In this document: positions 1 to 12,252 of the stretch, piece by piece
Layout of the letters: every line of letters begins with the position of its first letter
Numbering within the stretch: the stretch's first letter is position 1
Source: Polynucleobacter sp. JS-JIR-II-b4
Lineage (GTDB): Bacteria > Pseudomonadota > Gammaproteobacteria > Burkholderiales > Burkholderiaceae
Length of the DNA stretch: 64,000 bases
NCBI RefSeq assembly: GCF_018687815.1
Contig: NZ_CP061306.1
Span: forward strand, 1,736,001-1,800,000
Direction of reading: 5' to 3'
Program-made: the position numbers and the translations under genes
The notes under the pieces: generated by a model
Seen by the model: the letters and a program-made list of their open reading frames with translations, nothing else
What the model was told of the DNA's origin: nothing
Database searches by the model: none

Positions 1-1
1 C

Positions 2-400
2 AATAAAGATTGCCACGTGATTTTGCGTGGTGGCAAAGAGCCAAACTATGAAGCTCAGTTTGTGCAAGCGGCCTGCTCTGAGCTAGAAGCAGCCAAGCTT
101 CCAGCCAGTTTGATGGTTGATTTATCCCACGCCAATTCAAGCAAGAAGCATGAGCGTCAGATTGTGGTTGCTGACGATGTGGCACAGCAAATTGAATCTG
201 GCTCACACCAGATTTTTGGCGTGATGGTTGAGAGTCATTTAAATGATGGAGCTCAGAAATTTACGCCAGGAAAAGATGATCCAAGCAAATTGGAATACGG
301 CAAGAGTATTACCGATGCCTGCATCAACTGGGATGACTCTGTGAAGGTACTGGAGCGTCTAGCTACAGCCGTTAAGAAATGTAGAAGCAAGAAAAAGTAA
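2..400 (+). CDS. aroG: 3-deoxy-7-phosphoheptulonate (DAHP) synthase, C-terminal part
   Basis: Only the last 132 codons are inside the window; the reading frame is open from the first bases. The product would condense phosphoenolpyruvate and erythrose 4-phosphate, the first step of the shikimate pathway, in the cytoplasm. The visible tail has the class I DAHP synthase features: HVILRGGKEPNY, MVDLSHANSSK and GVMVESHLNDGAQ, then a YGKSITDACI stretch, all typical of the C-terminal barrel strands of AroF/AroG/AroH. Which feedback-regulated isozyme it is cannot be told because the N-terminal regulatory part is missing. It ends at a bidirectional hairpin terminator. Confidence 0.93.
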   Translation, partial: NKDCHVILRGGKEPNYEAQFVQAACSELEAAKLPASLMVDLSHANSSKKHERQIVVADDVAQQIESGSHQIFGVMVESHLNDGAQKFTPGKDDPSKLEYGKSITDACINWDDSVKVLERLATAVKKCRSKKK

Positions 401-429
401 TACTGCAGTATTTTTTAAGTACTACTGAT

Positions 430-458
430 AAAAGAGACTAATTTATTTAGTCTCTTTT
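430..458. terminator. Bidirectional terminator between aroG and the adenosyltransferase gene
   Basis: A 12-bp perfect stem (430-441 with 447-458), a 5-nt loop and a run of T (455-462). It serves aroG on the plus strand and, with an A-rich flank, the adenosyltransferase gene on the minus strand. The minus-strand stop codon (443-445) lies in the loop. Confidence 0.85.
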
Positions 459-1012
459 TTTTCATGCTTCCACAACACATCCGAACCACCAGCCGCACGA
501 TTCAAAATACGCGCAAGCACAAAGAGCAAATCGGATAGGCGGTTGACATATTGACGAGGGGAATTATATAAAGGCTCCTCCCAACCCAAGCGAACAATCG
601 AACGTTCGGCCCTGCGACATACGGTGCGACAAACATGGGCTTGTGCAGCAGCGCGAGTACCACCCGGCAAAATGAATTCAGTCAAAGGGGGTAATTGTTT
701 ATTGTATTTTTCGAGCCAAACATCTAGCTGCGCTACATGCTCAGGATTGAGCAGTTTGTAATTAGGGATGCATAGTTCGCCCCCTAAATCGAATAAATCA
801 TGCTGCACCTGCAGAAAGAGCTCCTGTAATTCGGCAGAAATGCTCTCTGGGATCTCCTCGGTCATTAAAACCCCGATTTCTGAGTTCAACTCATCGATAT
901 CGCCCATAGCGCAGACCCGTAAGTGATCCTTCTCTACGCGACTTCCGTCACCCAAGCCCGTCATTCCTGCGTCACCGGTTCTAGTGGCGATTTTTGATAG
1001 TCGATTTCCCAT
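443..1012 (-). CDS. PduO-type cob(I)alamin adenosyltransferase
   Basis: Predicted ATP:cob(I)alamin adenosyltransferase (189 aa), which transfers the adenosyl group of ATP to reduced corrinoid to make adenosylcobalamin. The N-terminal TRTGDAGMTGLGDGSRVEKD (residues ~11-30) is the PduO-family ATP-binding signature. Later motifs are GDIDELNSEIG, LPGGT (about 123) and the helix CRTVCRRAERSIVRL with the family's Arg/Glu pair, then YVNRLSDLLFVLAR. Length is normal. It is transcribed away from glcD with only an 18-nt gap between starts, so the two share a promoter region. No B12-dependent enzyme or riboswitch is seen nearby. Confidence 0.93.
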   Translation of the reverse strand: MGNRLSKIATRTGDAGMTGLGDGSRVEKDHLRVCAMGDIDELNSEIGVLMTEEIPESISAELQELFLQVQHDLFDLGGELCIPNYKLLNPEHVAQLDVWLEKYNKQLPPLTEFILPGGTRAAAQAHVCRTVCRRAERSIVRLGWEEPLYNSPRQYVNRLSDLLFVLARILNRAAGGSDVLWKHEKKETK

Positions 1013-1030
1013 AAGCTTAATTATAGGTAA

Positions 1031-2545
1031 ATGGCTAAAATGATTCTTATGAATATGGTGACCCCACCCCCCGAATTAGCCGCTATTAGCGCCCTTCAGT
1101 CCAAATTGGTTGCAGCCTTGCGCCCAATCCTGCCGGAACATGCCCTTCTATGGGAGCCAGAAGACACCATTCCCTATGAATGTGATGGTCTAGCCGCCTA
1201 CCGTCGGATGCCTTTGGCAGTAGCTCTGCCAGAAACAGAAGAGCAAGTTGCCCAAATTTTGAAGATTTGCTATGCAATGCAAATCCCCCTAGTGCCTCGC
1301 GGATCAGGAACCGGTCTCTCGGGTGGCGCAATGCCTCTTTCTCAGGGATTGGTCCTGTCCCTAGCCAAGCTCAAGAAAATTATCAGCATTGATCCATTTA
1401 CTCGCACTGCAGTCGTTCAGCCTGGTGTTCGCAATCTTGCTATTTCTGAAGCAGTTGCCCACCTCGGTTTGTATTACGCTCCAGATCCCTCCTCTCAGAT
1501 TGCCTGTTCGATTGGTGGTAACGTCAACGAAAACTCTGGTGGCGTGCACTGTCTTAAATACGGCCTCACTCTGCACAATGTTCTGCGTGTGCGCGGAATA
1601 CTCATGAACGGTGAGATCGTTGAATTTGGCGGCTTAGCACCAGATGCACCTGGACTCGATTTACTCGCAATCATGATGGGTAGCGAAGGCATGCTCGCAG
1701 TGGTTACTGAAGTCACGGTCAAGTTAGTGGCGAAACCAAAATTGGCTCGCGTAATCATGGCAAGTTTTGATGACATTGAAAAAGGTGGTAACGCAGTTGC
1801 TGCCATCATTGCAGCCGGCATTATTCCTGCTGGTTTGGAGATGATGGACAAAGCTACTACTCGCGCTGTAGAAGAATTTGTGCACGCAGGCTATGACTTA
1901 GACGCTGCAGCTATTTTGCTCTGTGAGTCTGATGGCACTCCAGAAGAGGTTGCAGAAGAAATTGAGCGTATGACCAAAGTGCTTGAAGAAGCTGGTGCAA
2001 GCGGAATACAGATTTCTAAAGATGAAAGCGAGCGCTTAAAGTTTTGGAGTGGCCGGAAGAACGCCTTCCCGGCCGCAGGTCGCCTGGCCCCAGACTACTA
2101 TTGCATGGATGGCACCATTCCTCGTCGCCATATTGCTACGCTCCTCAAGCGCATTCAGGGCATGGAAGAAAAATACGGTCTTGGATGTTTAAACGTATTC
2201 CATGCAGGCGACGGCAATATGCATCCCCTGATTTTATTTAACGGTGCTGATCAAGAAGAATGGCATCGCGCAGAAGAATTCGGCACTGAAATCCTAGAAG
2301 CCTGTGTAGAACTCGGTGGCACGATCACTGGTGAGCATGGTGTTGGCATTGAAAAAATTAATTCGATGTGCGTGCAGTTTGGTGAAGGTGAGCGTGAATC
2401 TTTCTGGGGTGTGAAGAGTGCTTTTGATCCAGAAAAATTACTCAATCCAGATAAAGCTATTCCGACTTTGAGTCGCTGCGCAGAATATGGTCGTATGCGC
2501 ATTAGCGGCGGCCAATTGCCTCACCCAGAATTGGAGCGCTTCTAA
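1031..2545 (+). CDS. glcD: Glycolate oxidase FAD-linked subunit GlcD
   Basis: FAD-binding subunit (504 aa) of the glycolate dehydrogenase complex, oxidising glycolate to glyoxylate and passing electrons to GlcE/GlcF and the respiratory chain. The FAD_binding_4 domain shows VPRGSGTGLSGGA (about residue 90) and the block YYAPDPSSQIACSIGGNVNENSGG. The C-terminal FAD-oxidase domain has RKNAFPA, YYCMDGTIPRR, VFHAGDGNMHPLI and GEHGVGIEK. Length and sequence follow E. coli GlcD (499 aa) end to end. There are four in-frame ATGs in the first nine codons, so the exact start is uncertain. The stop overlaps the glcE start by 1 nt. Glycolate is a common algal exudate, which fits a freshwater heterotroph. 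Confidence 0.97.
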   Translation: MAKMILMNMVTPPPELAAISALQSKLVAALRPILPEHALLWEPEDTIPYECDGLAAYRRMPLAVALPETEEQVAQILKICYAMQIPLVPRGSGTGLSGGAMPLSQGLVLSLAKLKKIISIDPFTRTAVVQPGVRNLAISEAVAHLGLYYAPDPSSQIACSIGGNVNENSGGVHCLKYGLTLHNVLRVRGILMNGEIVEFGGLAPDAPGLDLLAIMMGSEGMLAVVTEVTVKLVAKPKLARVIMASFDDIEKGGNAVAAIIAAGIIPAGLEMMDKATTRAVEEFVHAGYDLDAAAILLCESDGTPEEVAEEIERMTKVLEEAGASGIQISKDESERLKFWSGRKNAFPAAGRLAPDYYCMDGTIPRRHIATLLKRIQGMEEKYGLGCLNVFHAGDGNMHPLILFNGADQEEWHRAEEFGTEILEACVELGGTITGEHGVGIEKINSMCVQFGEGERESFWGVKSAFDPEKLLNPDKAIPTLSRCAEYGRMRISGGQLPHPELERF

Positions 2546-3690
2546 TGAGCCACTCCGATCCAAAAATCAATGCATTCCGCGAGCAAATTCTCAATGCAGC
2601 TAAGAATAAAACCCCGCTCTCGATTGAGGGCGGCGGTACAAAATCTTGGTACGGCAATCCGAATGGCTATACCAAACTAGACACACGTGGCTACTCAGGA
2701 ATTTTGGAATACCAACCAGAAGAATTGGTCATCACTGCTTGTGCCGGAACTCCACTAAAGGAAATTGAAGCAGCCCTCAAAGAAAAGAATCAGGTACTTG
2801 CTTTTGAGCCGCCTCATTTCGGCGAGAATGCAACCTTTGGCGGGGCAATTGCCGCCGGCCTTGCTGGTCCAGGACGCATCACTGTGGGTAACTTCCGTGA
2901 CTTTGTATTGGGCGCTCGCATTATTGATGGCAAAGGCCAAGACCTTTCCTTTGGCGGCAAGGTAATGAAGAACGTAGCGGGATATGACGTCTCTCGTTTG
3001 CTGCCTGGCTCCTTGGGAACCCTTGCTCTTCTGTTAGAAGCATCAGTCAAGGTGCTGCCTAAACCTGCTGCGACCGCAACTTTACGTTGTCAGATCTCTC
3101 AAGAGAAAGCCCTCAAGATCTTGAATGAATGGGCGGGACAGCCATTACCTCTATCTGCAAGCTGTTGGATTGGTTCATCTAAAGGTGGAGATGGGGAGTT
3201 AACTTTCCGTCTCGCTGGTGCAGCAGCTGCTGTAAAGGCTGCAATTCCTCTCATGAGTTCTTTAGTGATGGCCACTGAGCTTAATCCTGAAGCTGCAGAA
3301 CATTTCTGGAATGATTTGCGTGAGCAAAAACTTTCTGCATTTGCCAATCTAGGTGCCGATCAAACGCTTTATCGCTTAGCACTCCCTGCAGCCAGTGGGC
3401 CAATTACTATCAGTGGTGCCTCAGATGGGATTGTTCTGGAGTGGCATGGTCAACAACGTTGGATTACAGCGCCTGGTAATGAGGCTACCTTTAAAGCTAT
3501 CAAGGCCATTGCTAATTCCCATGGCGGACATGCAACTCGCTTTAGACAGGGCGCCAATGTAGACCCTAGCAATCAGCGCTTTACTTTGTTATCAGAGCAG
3601 ACTCACTCCTTTGCCCTTGAGGCAGTGCAAGAGCGCCTAAGATCAGCTTTTGATCCTGCAGGTGTATTCGCTACTAAACGTCTTCCATAA
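2545..3690 (+). CDS. glcE: Glycolate oxidase subunit GlcE
   Basis: Second flavoprotein-like subunit (381 aa) of glycolate dehydrogenase. It carries a shorter FAD_binding_4 domain: IEGGGTKSWYG near the N-terminus, then PEELVITACAGTPLKEIEAAL, FGGAIAAGLAGPGR (about 96-110) and GGKVMKNVAGYDVSRL. It ends with AFDPAGVFATKRLP, the usual C-terminal signature. Start ATG overlaps the glcD stop (TAATG), which implies translational coupling. It is 8 nt from glcF. Confidence 0.95.
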   Translation: MSHSDPKINAFREQILNAAKNKTPLSIEGGGTKSWYGNPNGYTKLDTRGYSGILEYQPEELVITACAGTPLKEIEAALKEKNQVLAFEPPHFGENATFGGAIAAGLAGPGRITVGNFRDFVLGARIIDGKGQDLSFGGKVMKNVAGYDVSRLLPGSLGTLALLLEASVKVLPKPAATATLRCQISQEKALKILNEWAGQPLPLSASCWIGSSKGGDGELTFRLAGAAAAVKAAIPLMSSLVMATELNPEAAEHFWNDLREQKLSAFANLGADQTLYRLALPAASGPITISGASDGIVLEWHGQQRWITAPGNEATFKAIKAIANSHGGHATRFRQGANVDPSNQRFTLLSEQTHSFALEAVQERLRSAFDPAGVFATKRLP

Positions 3691-3698
3691 GTATTTCT

Positions 3699-4976
3699 AT
3701 GCAAACTCAACTCGCTCCTCAATTTGCCAACACGCCGGAAGGTATCGAGGCAGCCCGCATTCTGGGCAAATGTGTTCACTGTGGTTTTTGTACGGCCACC
3801 TGCCCTACCTATCAAATACTAGGCGATGAGTTAGATGGGCCTCGCGGACGCATCTATCTAATTAAGCAGATCGCCGAAGGGCAGGCACCCACTGAAAAGA
3901 CTCGCTTGCATTTAGATCGCTGTTTAACATGTCGCAATTGCGAGAGTACTTGCCCGAGCGGTGTTCAATACGGCAACTTAATAGACATAGGTCGCAAGTG
4001 GGCAGAAGACAATACGCCTGAGCGCCCAATCGGCCAACGCTTGACCCGTTGGGCCCTAAAAGAAGGTTTAACTAAGCCCGCTTTATTTAATACAGCAATG
4101 ACTCTAGGTCGTTTAGTACGCCCATTGATGCCAAGCGGTATCAAACGCAAGATCCCACTGACTGTAAATAAAGCATTGGCTAATTCCACCGATGCTTATG
4201 CAAGACCCACTGCAGCTCATCAGCGCAAAATGGTTTTGCTAGAGGGTTGTGTTCAGCCTGGCATGCTCCCGAATATCAATTCAGCAACAGCGCGTGTGCT
4301 TAACGCGTTAAAGATTCAAATGATTAGCGCGCCCAATGCCACTTGCTGTGGAGCACTACGCTATCACCTTAATGATCAAGCTGGCGGTTTAGATAATGCC
4401 AAGCAAAATATTGATGCGTGGTGGCCTTTGGTTGAAAGTGGTATAGAAGCCATTGTCATGACTGCATCTGGTTGTGGTGTGATGGTGAAGGACTATGGAC
4501 ATCTATTTGCAAATGATCCTATCTATGCAGCCAAAGCGAAAAAGATTTCAGATCTGACCAAGGATATTTCTGAAATACTGCCTTCCTTGCAAAATGAGCT
4601 GGTGCAGCTAGTAGGCACAGATCCAAAACCAGGTGTTGTTTATCACCCACCTTGCACCTTGCAACACGGCCAACAAATTCGCGGCAAGGTTGAGGGATTA
4701 CTTTCCAGCATTGGTATTGGTGTGCGTTTATGTGCCGACAGCCATCTTTGCTGCGGATCTGCGGGCACTTATTCAGTGACTCAACCAGAACTCTCTGAGC
4801 AACTTCGTAAAAACAAGTTAACCCACTTAAATGCTGCCTGCGAGGAATCTGGTGCAGAGATCATTGTTTCTGGAAACATTGGCTGCATCACCCATCTACA
4901 GCAAGAAGACACCCCCGTAGTGCATTGGATTGAAATCGTAGATCAATTGCTTAGCAAATCTTCTAAGGCCTCATGA
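3699..4976 (+). CDS. glcF: Glycolate oxidase iron-sulfur subunit GlcF
   Basis: Iron-sulfur electron-transfer subunit (425 aa) of glycolate dehydrogenase. Two 4Fe-4S ferredoxin motifs are visible: CVHCGFCTATCPTY (about residues 26-39) and CLTCRNCESTCPSG (about 77-90). Two CCG-type cysteine-rich domains follow: TCCGALRYH with ASGCGVMVKDYGH, and HPPCTLQHGQ with CCGSAGTYS and SGNIGC. This order is the standard GlcF layout. The stop overlaps the start of the yggS-like gene by 4 nt (ATGA), so glcDEF, yggS and proC are probably one transcript. No glcC-type regulator gene is nearby. Confidence 0.96.
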   Translation: MQTQLAPQFANTPEGIEAARILGKCVHCGFCTATCPTYQILGDELDGPRGRIYLIKQIAEGQAPTEKTRLHLDRCLTCRNCESTCPSGVQYGNLIDIGRKWAEDNTPERPIGQRLTRWALKEGLTKPALFNTAMTLGRLVRPLMPSGIKRKIPLTVNKALANSTDAYARPTAAHQRKMVLLEGCVQPGMLPNINSATARVLNALKIQMISAPNATCCGALRYHLNDQAGGLDNAKQNIDAWWPLVESGIEAIVMTASGCGVMVKDYGHLFANDPIYAAKAKKISDLTKDISEILPSLQNELVQLVGTDPKPGVVYHPPCTLQHGQQIRGKVEGLLSSIGIGVRLCADSHLCCGSAGTYSVTQPELSEQLRKNKLTHLNAACEESGAEIIVSGNIGCITHLQQEDTPVVHWIEIVDQLLSKSSKAS

Positions 4977-5698
4977 ATTCCATTGTTGTCAATCTGATGC
5001 AAGTCAGAGCGCGGATTGAGCTTGCTGCATTAGCCGCAAAACGTGAGCCCGAAGAAATAGAGCTTCTGGCGGTTAGTAAAACTTTTCCGTCCTCGGCCGT
5101 TGAAGAAGCCATGCATGCCGGTCAATCCGCCTTTGGTGAAAACTACGTGCAAGAGGCGGTTGAAAAAATTGAGAAGTTAGCCAAATTGCGCCCTTGGTTG
5201 ACCTGGCATTTCATTGGCCCTTTGCAGGGCAATAAAACCAGGGAAGTAGCGCAACACTTCGATTGGGTTCATAGCCTGGACCGCCTCAAAATTGCAGAGC
5301 GCCTATCCGCTCAACGCGGCGAGTTTCCAGATTTACCGCCATTGATGGTTTGCGTACAAATCAATGTCAGCGAGGAAGAGAGCAAAAGCGGTATTTCCCT
5401 GGTTGAAGTTGAAGAGCTCTGTAACGCCATTACCTCCTTGCCAAACTTAGTGCTGCGGGGCTTGATGGCTATTCCCGCACCTCATCCAGACCCTGTCTTG
5501 CAACGCCAAGCTTTTGCAGCTGTACAAGATTGTTTCAAGCGCATACAAGCCAGCCATTTCACTGAGCTTGGCTACCAGTTCTTTGACACACTTTCGATGG
5601 GTATGTCTGATGATTTAGAGGCTGCTATCGCCGAAGGCAGCACTATAGTGCGTGTTGGCACGGCCATTTTTGGGAAGCGCGATAAGATTAGCAAATGA
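4973..5698 (+). CDS. yggS: YggS/PLPBP-family pyridoxal phosphate homeostasis protein
   Basis: PLP-binding protein (241 aa) of the YggS/PROSC family, single-domain alanine-racemase-fold proteins thought to control free PLP and amino acid/keto acid balance rather than to catalyse a reaction. Visible: LLAVSKTFP, where the Lys binds PLP, FGENYVQE, WHFIGPLQGNKTR, CVQINVSEEESKSG, RGLMAIPAP, LSMGMSDDLEAAIAEGSTIVRVGTAIFG. All are canonical. It overlaps glcF and proC by 4 nt each; the yggS-proC pairing is common across bacteria. Confidence 0.95.
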   Translation: MNSIVVNLMQVRARIELAALAAKREPEEIELLAVSKTFPSSAVEEAMHAGQSAFGENYVQEAVEKIEKLAKLRPWLTWHFIGPLQGNKTREVAQHFDWVHSLDRLKIAERLSAQRGEFPDLPPLMVCVQINVSEEESKSGISLVEVEELCNAITSLPNLVLRGLMAIPAPHPDPVLQRQAFAAVQDCFKRIQASHFTELGYQFFDTLSMGMSDDLEAAIAEGSTIVRVGTAIFGKRDKISK

Positions 5699-6564
5699 GC
5701 ACAAACAAAATCGCACAAAACAATAGCAATGCCCACATCACCTTTGTTGGTGGTGGCAATATGGGGCGCGCACTCATCAGCGGCCTTCTTGCCAGTGGAT
5801 TCGAACCCAATCAAATCTCTGTTGTAGAAACTAATGCTGCAACCGCCCTAAAGTTACATGAAGATTTTGGTGTTCAAGGCATTGGCGCTCTGGAGCAAAT
5901 CGCTTTTGAATTCTCTAAAAATAATGTGCTTGTCATGGCGATCAAACCCCAAGACTTCAATGTCGTTGCCAAAGGTTTGGCAACTAAACTTAAGCATGCT
6001 AGCGCTCCCGGCCCGCTCATTCTGAGCATCGCTGCCGGCATTCGCCTAAAAGATATGAGTCGCTGGCTTGATCACACGCGCTGTGTGCGCGCTATGCCCA
6101 ATACTCCAGCCTTAATTGGCAAAGGGATTACCGGTCTTTTTGCAGATGCTGCTGTAGATCAATCTGATCGTACCTTAGCTGAAACTATTTGTAATGCGGT
6201 AGGCCAAACCGTTTGGGTAAAAGAAGAAAAATTGATGGATGCAGTAACTGCTGTTTCTGGTAGTGGCCCAGCCTATGTCTTTGCATTTTTAGAAGCCATG
6301 CAATCTGCTGGAGAGAAGCTCGGTCTTGACTCAGAGACAGCGCGCAAGCTGGCTTATGCCACTCTTGAAGGCGCTACACAGCTCGCCCATAACTCTGATG
6401 AGCATGCTGGTGTTCTCCGCGAAAGAGTTACTTCCAAAGGTGGAACCACTGCTGCTGCTCTAGATGTCATGAAACAACAAGGTTGGCATGAAATTTTAGA
6501 AAAAGCGATTGATGCAGCCAGTCAGCGCGGTAAAACAATGGGCGATGAACTCGGCCAGAGTTAG
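5695..6564 (+). CDS. proC: Pyrroline-5-carboxylate reductase
   Basis: Last enzyme of proline synthesis: reduces 1-pyrroline-5-carboxylate to proline with NAD(P)H (289 aa). The Rossmann motif [16 protein letters not shown] lies at residues ~17-32, followed by [43 protein letters not shown] and the C-terminal [14 protein letters not shown] signature. It starts inside the yggS stop (ATGA). Its stop overlaps the stop of convergent ubiA by 4 nt, with no hairpin terminator between them. Confidence 0.96.
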   Translation: MSTNKIAQNNSNAHITFVGGGNMGRALISGLLASGFEPNQISVVETNAATALKLHEDFGVQGIGALEQIAFEFSKNNVLVMAIKPQDFNVVAKGLATKLKHASAPGPLILSIAAGIRLKDMSRWLDHTRCVRAMPNTPALIGKGITGLFADAAVDQSDRTLAETICNAVGQTVWVKEEKLMDAVTAVSGSGPAYVFAFLEAMQSAGEKLGLDSETARKLAYATLEGATQLAHNSDEHAGVLRERVTSKGGTTAAALDVMKQQGWHEILEKAIDAASQRGKTMGDELGQS

Positions 6565-7424
6565 TTAATACCTAGACCCAGCACAATTCCCAGAAATAAA
6601 AATCCGCCTAACCAGTTGTTATGGCGGAATGCTTTAAAGCAATTGTCTCTATTGCGAGTTGAAACTAACTTCAAGTGATAGATCGCGCAAGCCAATGCTG
6701 CGAACCAACCCACTAAAAAATAATTGCTTAAGTTAGCCAATTGCGCCACCCATAACTGACTCAGAAAAAGCATCCCGTAGCTTATTGCTATAGCGACGAC
6801 ATCATACTGACCAAAAGTAATGGCCGACGTTCTCAATCCTAGGCGCAGATCATCATCGCGATCAACCATGGCATAGGCTGTGTCATAGGCTATCGCCCAA
6901 AAGATATTCCCAATAAATAAGAACCATGCCTCTAAGGGAATGAAATCCAAAATAGCCGCATACGCCATCGGAATGCCAAAGCCAAAGGCAATGCCTAAGA
7001 CAGCTTGAGGCATGGCAAAAAAGCGTTTAGTAAAGGGATAGACGAAGGCTGCTAGCAAAGCAAGCACGGACAACTGCTTTGTAAATAGGTTCAGGGGCTG
7101 AATGAGTAAAAAGGCGAGTAGTGCCAAAACACCAGCTACGGCTACAGCCTCTTTGCCGGAGATTTTTCCACTTGTGACTGGGCGGCCTTGGGTCCGTTTA
7201 ACATGCCGATCAAAATCACGATCAGCATAATCGTTGATTGCGCAGCCCGCACTACGCATCAAAAATGTGCCAACAATAAAGATCAGCAAAATAGATAAAT
7301 CAGGCACGCCACTGCTTGCCAACCAAAGAGCCCAGAGCGTAGGCCACAATAGTAATAGCGTACCAATCGGCTTATCTAGCCTGATTAGATACCCGTAAGA
7401 AATAAAACGATCTTTTAAATTCAT
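6561..7424 (-). CDS. ubiA: 4-hydroxybenzoate polyprenyltransferase
   Basis: Membrane prenyltransferase of ubiquinone synthesis (287 aa), attaching the polyprenyl chain to 4-hydroxybenzoate. The first Asp-rich motif is NDYADRDFD (about residues 64-72) with RPVTSG after it; the second is [21 protein letters not shown] (about 180-200). Roughly eight hydrophobic segments match the UbiA fold. Normal length (E. coli 290 aa). It lies 10 nt downstream of recG on the same strand. Confidence 0.95.
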   Translation of the reverse strand: MNLKDRFISYGYLIRLDKPIGTLLLLWPTLWALWLASSGVPDLSILLIFIVGTFLMRSAGCAINDYADRDFDRHVKRTQGRPVTSGKISGKEAVAVAGVLALLAFLLIQPLNLFTKQLSVLALLAAFVYPFTKRFFAMPQAVLGIAFGFGIPMAYAAILDFIPLEAWFLFIGNIFWAIAYDTAYAMVDRDDDLRLGLRTSAITFGQYDVVAIAISYGMLFLSQLWVAQLANLSNYFLVGWFAALACAIYHLKLVSTRNRDNCFKAFRHNNWLGGFLFLGIVLGLGIN

Positions 7425-7434
7425 AAAGTAATTA

Positions 7435-9522
7435 TCAAGCCTTCAGAAATTCTGCTCGAGATCCGAGCCAGCGCTCTAAATGACGCTCTACCAGATCTGC
7501 ATGCTCAGCGAGTAAGCGCTCAGCCGCCTGTTGAGCCAAGTCAATTAACCAGGCGTCGCGTTGCAAATCAACAAAGCGCAACATCGCATCCCCTGATTGC
7601 TTTGCACCCAATAATTCACCCGGACCACGCAGAGATAAATCTCGCTCGGCAATCACAAAACCATCCGAGGTCTCACGTAAAGTTTGTAGGCGCTCTTTGG
7701 CCGCCATTGAAAGTGGTTCGGCATACATCAAAATACAAACCGAATCCGCAGACCCCCTACCCACGCGCCCGCGTAATTGATGAATCTGAGCATAACCAAA
7801 ACGCTCAGCATGCTCAATCACCATTAACGCCGCATTGGGTACGTCTACCCCAACCTCAATTACCGTAGTAGCCACTAAAAGCTGAATCTCATTTGCCTTG
7901 AAGGCAGCCATGACTGCCGCTTTTTCTTCTGCTTTTAATCTGCCGTGTACCAAGCCAACCTTAAAGTCAGGTAAAGCCTGCGTCAGTTGCTCGAAGCTCT
8001 CAACTGCTGTTTGCAATTGCAGCACTTCAGACTCTTCAATGAGAGGGCAAACCCAGTACGCTTGCAACCCCTTAGACAGCCAACTTTGCAAACCACCAAT
8101 GACCTCATCACGGCGACTGGCCTTAACTACCTTGGTAGCAATCGGTTTTCGGCCAGGAGGTAATTCATCAATGACAGAGACATCTAAGTCCGCATAGTAG
8201 GTCATCGCTAAAGTGCGTGGTATTGGTGTCGCTGACATCATCAACTGATGGCAGTAAAACAATTCTGAGCCAACCCGTTGCTGAATCTCTAAACGCTGCC
8301 TCACTCCAAAGCGATGTTGCTCATCAATCACTGCGAGGCCAAGTTTGGCAAAGCTCACATTTTCTTGAATAAGAGCATGCGTACCAATAATAAGTTGGGC
8401 TTGCCCATTCTCGATCACTGCTTGCGCCAATCGTTTTTCTTTGGCTTTCAGACTCCCCGACAGCCAAGCGATTTTTACCCCCAAAGGTTCAAACCATTCT
8501 TTCATTTTGAGGTAGTGCTGCTCAGCCAAGATCTCCGTAGGCGCCATGATGGCGGCTTGATAACCATGATCCATCACCCGCGCCGCAGCTAAAGCAGCCA
8601 CTACGGTCTTGCCGCTACCCACGTCTCCTTGTAAAAGGCGATTCATCGGGAATGATTGAGAAAGGTCATGACTCATTTCAGACCAAACACGATCTTGAGC
8701 ATTAGTTAATTTAAAAGGCAATACTTTCAGCAAGCCCGCTTCAAAGCTTTGCCGCTCTTTCTTGCCCTTACTCTCATCTTTATTTTTTACAAAACTAGGT
8801 GCATGCCGCTCCCGACGAATCGCATGCGCACGCTTTAACGAAATTTGCTGAGCAAGAAGTTCCTCAAACTGCACTCGACGCCAAGCAGGATGAGTACGCT
8901 CTAGCAATGCCTGAGTATTGGCATCGGCAGGCGGTTGATGCAAATAGGTAATCGCCGCTTGCAAGTTTGGCCAATCATGACTAGGCAGTAACTCTGCCAT
9001 CAGTTCTTTGGGCAAGAACTCAGCCAGACTATCTTGCAGGCTTGGGTCACGTAAGGCTTGTGACACTGCTTTACGAATAATCGTTTGCGAGACTCCAACA
9101 CTTGCTGGATAAACTGGAGTCAAACTAGCAGGTAGAGGTGCATCTGGAGCGACAGCTCTCACCGTAGGGTGCACCATCTCTGGACCCTGAAAACCTTCAC
9201 GCACTTCACCGCGGACTCGAATATTGGCCCCAACAGCCATTTGTTTTTGCTGGCTAGGGTAGAAGTTCAGGAAACGCAGATTTAAGGTTTCAGTTTCATC
9301 CTCGATGGTCACCACCATCTGCCTTCTGGGCCTAAATAAGACCTGATTGCGAATAACTACACCCTGGGTCTGGGCTGAGTTAAATCGACCCTGATGTATG
9401 GCCTCCTCGATCGTGAGTAGCTCGGTCTCATCCTCATAACGGGATGGCAAGTGCAAAGCAAGGGCCATAGGGCTGTCTAAACCCATCTTTTGGAGTGTGC
9501 TTGGCGCTTGTTTAGTAGTCAT
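7435..9522 (-). CDS. recG: ATP-dependent DNA helicase RecG
   Basis: Branch-migration helicase (695 aa; E. coli 693) that remodels stalled forks, R-loops and recombination intermediates. An N-terminal OB/wedge region comes first (about 60-160), with [17 protein letters not shown]. The SF2 motor follows: motif [15 protein letters not shown], motif II as DEQH ([14 protein letters not shown], the RecG variant), motif [14 protein letters not shown], then motifs [17 protein letters not shown] and QLRGRVGRG. The C-terminal RecG signature [16 protein letters not shown] is present. It is divergent from queA with a 30-nt gap. Confidence 0.97.
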   Translation of the reverse strand: MTTKQAPSTLQKMGLDSPMALALHLPSRYEDETELLTIEEAIHQGRFNSAQTQGVVIRNQVLFRPRRQMVVTIEDETETLNLRFLNFYPSQQKQMAVGANIRVRGEVREGFQGPEMVHPTVRAVAPDAPLPASLTPVYPASVGVSQTIIRKAVSQALRDPSLQDSLAEFLPKELMAELLPSHDWPNLQAAITYLHQPPADANTQALLERTHPAWRRVQFEELLAQQISLKRAHAIRRERHAPSFVKNKDESKGKKERQSFEAGLLKVLPFKLTNAQDRVWSEMSHDLSQSFPMNRLLQGDVGSGKTVVAALAAARVMDHGYQAAIMAPTEILAEQHYLKMKEWFEPLGVKIAWLSGSLKAKEKRLAQAVIENGQAQLIIGTHALIQENVSFAKLGLAVIDEQHRFGVRQRLEIQQRVGSELFYCHQLMMSATPIPRTLAMTYYADLDVSVIDELPPGRKPIATKVVKASRRDEVIGGLQSWLSKGLQAYWVCPLIEESEVLQLQTAVESFEQLTQALPDFKVGLVHGRLKAEEKAAVMAAFKANEIQLLVATTVIEVGVDVPNAALMVIEHAERFGYAQIHQLRGRVGRGSADSVCILMYAEPLSMAAKERLQTLRETSDGFVIAERDLSLRGPGELLGAKQSGDAMLRFVDLQRDAWLIDLAQQAAERLLAEHADLVERHLERWLGSRAEFLKA

Positions 9523-9552
9523 CGTTAAAATCTAATACCTGATGGTAATGCT

Positions 9553-11753
<2,201 letters not shown>

Positions 11754-11761
11754 TAGCCCTA

Positions 11762-11780
11762 CAGGGGGCAAAACCCCCTG
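11762..11780 (+). other. GC-rich hairpin after tgt
   Basis: A 7-bp perfect stem of C, A and five G (11762-11768) with its complement (11774-11780) and a 5-nt loop, 9 nt after the tgt stop. There is no T run after it, so it is not a standard intrinsic terminator. It could mark an mRNA 3' end or act with Rho. The rest of the gap to yajC holds only a good ribosome binding site (GGAGG, near 11878). Confidence 0.4.
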
Positions 11781-11887
11781 CAAATCACCTCCAAAGCCCC
11801 ACACAGTTTAGAATTGCGGGTTACGGCCATCGGTTTAAAGGTCGAAAAATATCGCAGTTTTTAATTGGTAATTAACGGAGGTTTTGT

Positions 11888-12214
11888 ATGTGGATTAGTA
11901 ACGCTTTTGCCCAAGCTCCTGCAGCGGGCGCAGATTCCAATGGCTTGATGAGCTTTCTCCCTTTGATTTTGATGTTTGCAGTTTTGTACTTCATCATGAT
12001 TCGCCCACAAATGAAGCGTCAAAAAGAAACTAAGGCAATGCTCGAGTCATTAGGCGTTGGTGATGAGGTTGTTACTGTTGGCGGCATCATGGGCAAAGTA
12101 ACAGCATTGAAAGACCAAGTGGTTACCGTTGAAATTTCTGCTGGCACTGAAGTGCACATGCAAAAAGGTGCTGTCACTACAGTATTACCAAAAGGCACAC
12201 TGAAGTCTGCTTAA
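11888..12214 (+). CDS. yajC: Sec translocon accessory subunit YajC
   Basis: Small single-pass inner membrane protein (108 aa) of the SecDF-YajC complex. A short N-terminal segment (WISNAFAQAPAAG) leads into the membrane helix MSFLPLILMFAVLYFIMIRPQMKRQKE (split across residues ~19-45), then a cytoplasmic domain with LGVGDEVVTVGGIMGKV. This is the standard YajC architecture. A strong Shine-Dalgarno (ACGGAGG) precedes the start. It leads the yajC-secD-secF cluster. Confidence 0.96.
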   Translation: MWISNAFAQAPAAGADSNGLMSFLPLILMFAVLYFIMIRPQMKRQKETKAMLESLGVGDEVVTVGGIMGKVTALKDQVVTVEISAGTEVHMQKGAVTTVLPKGTLKSA

Positions 12215-12252
12215 TGCATCCGCTTAATTTGTTTGATTAAAAGTATCTCAAT

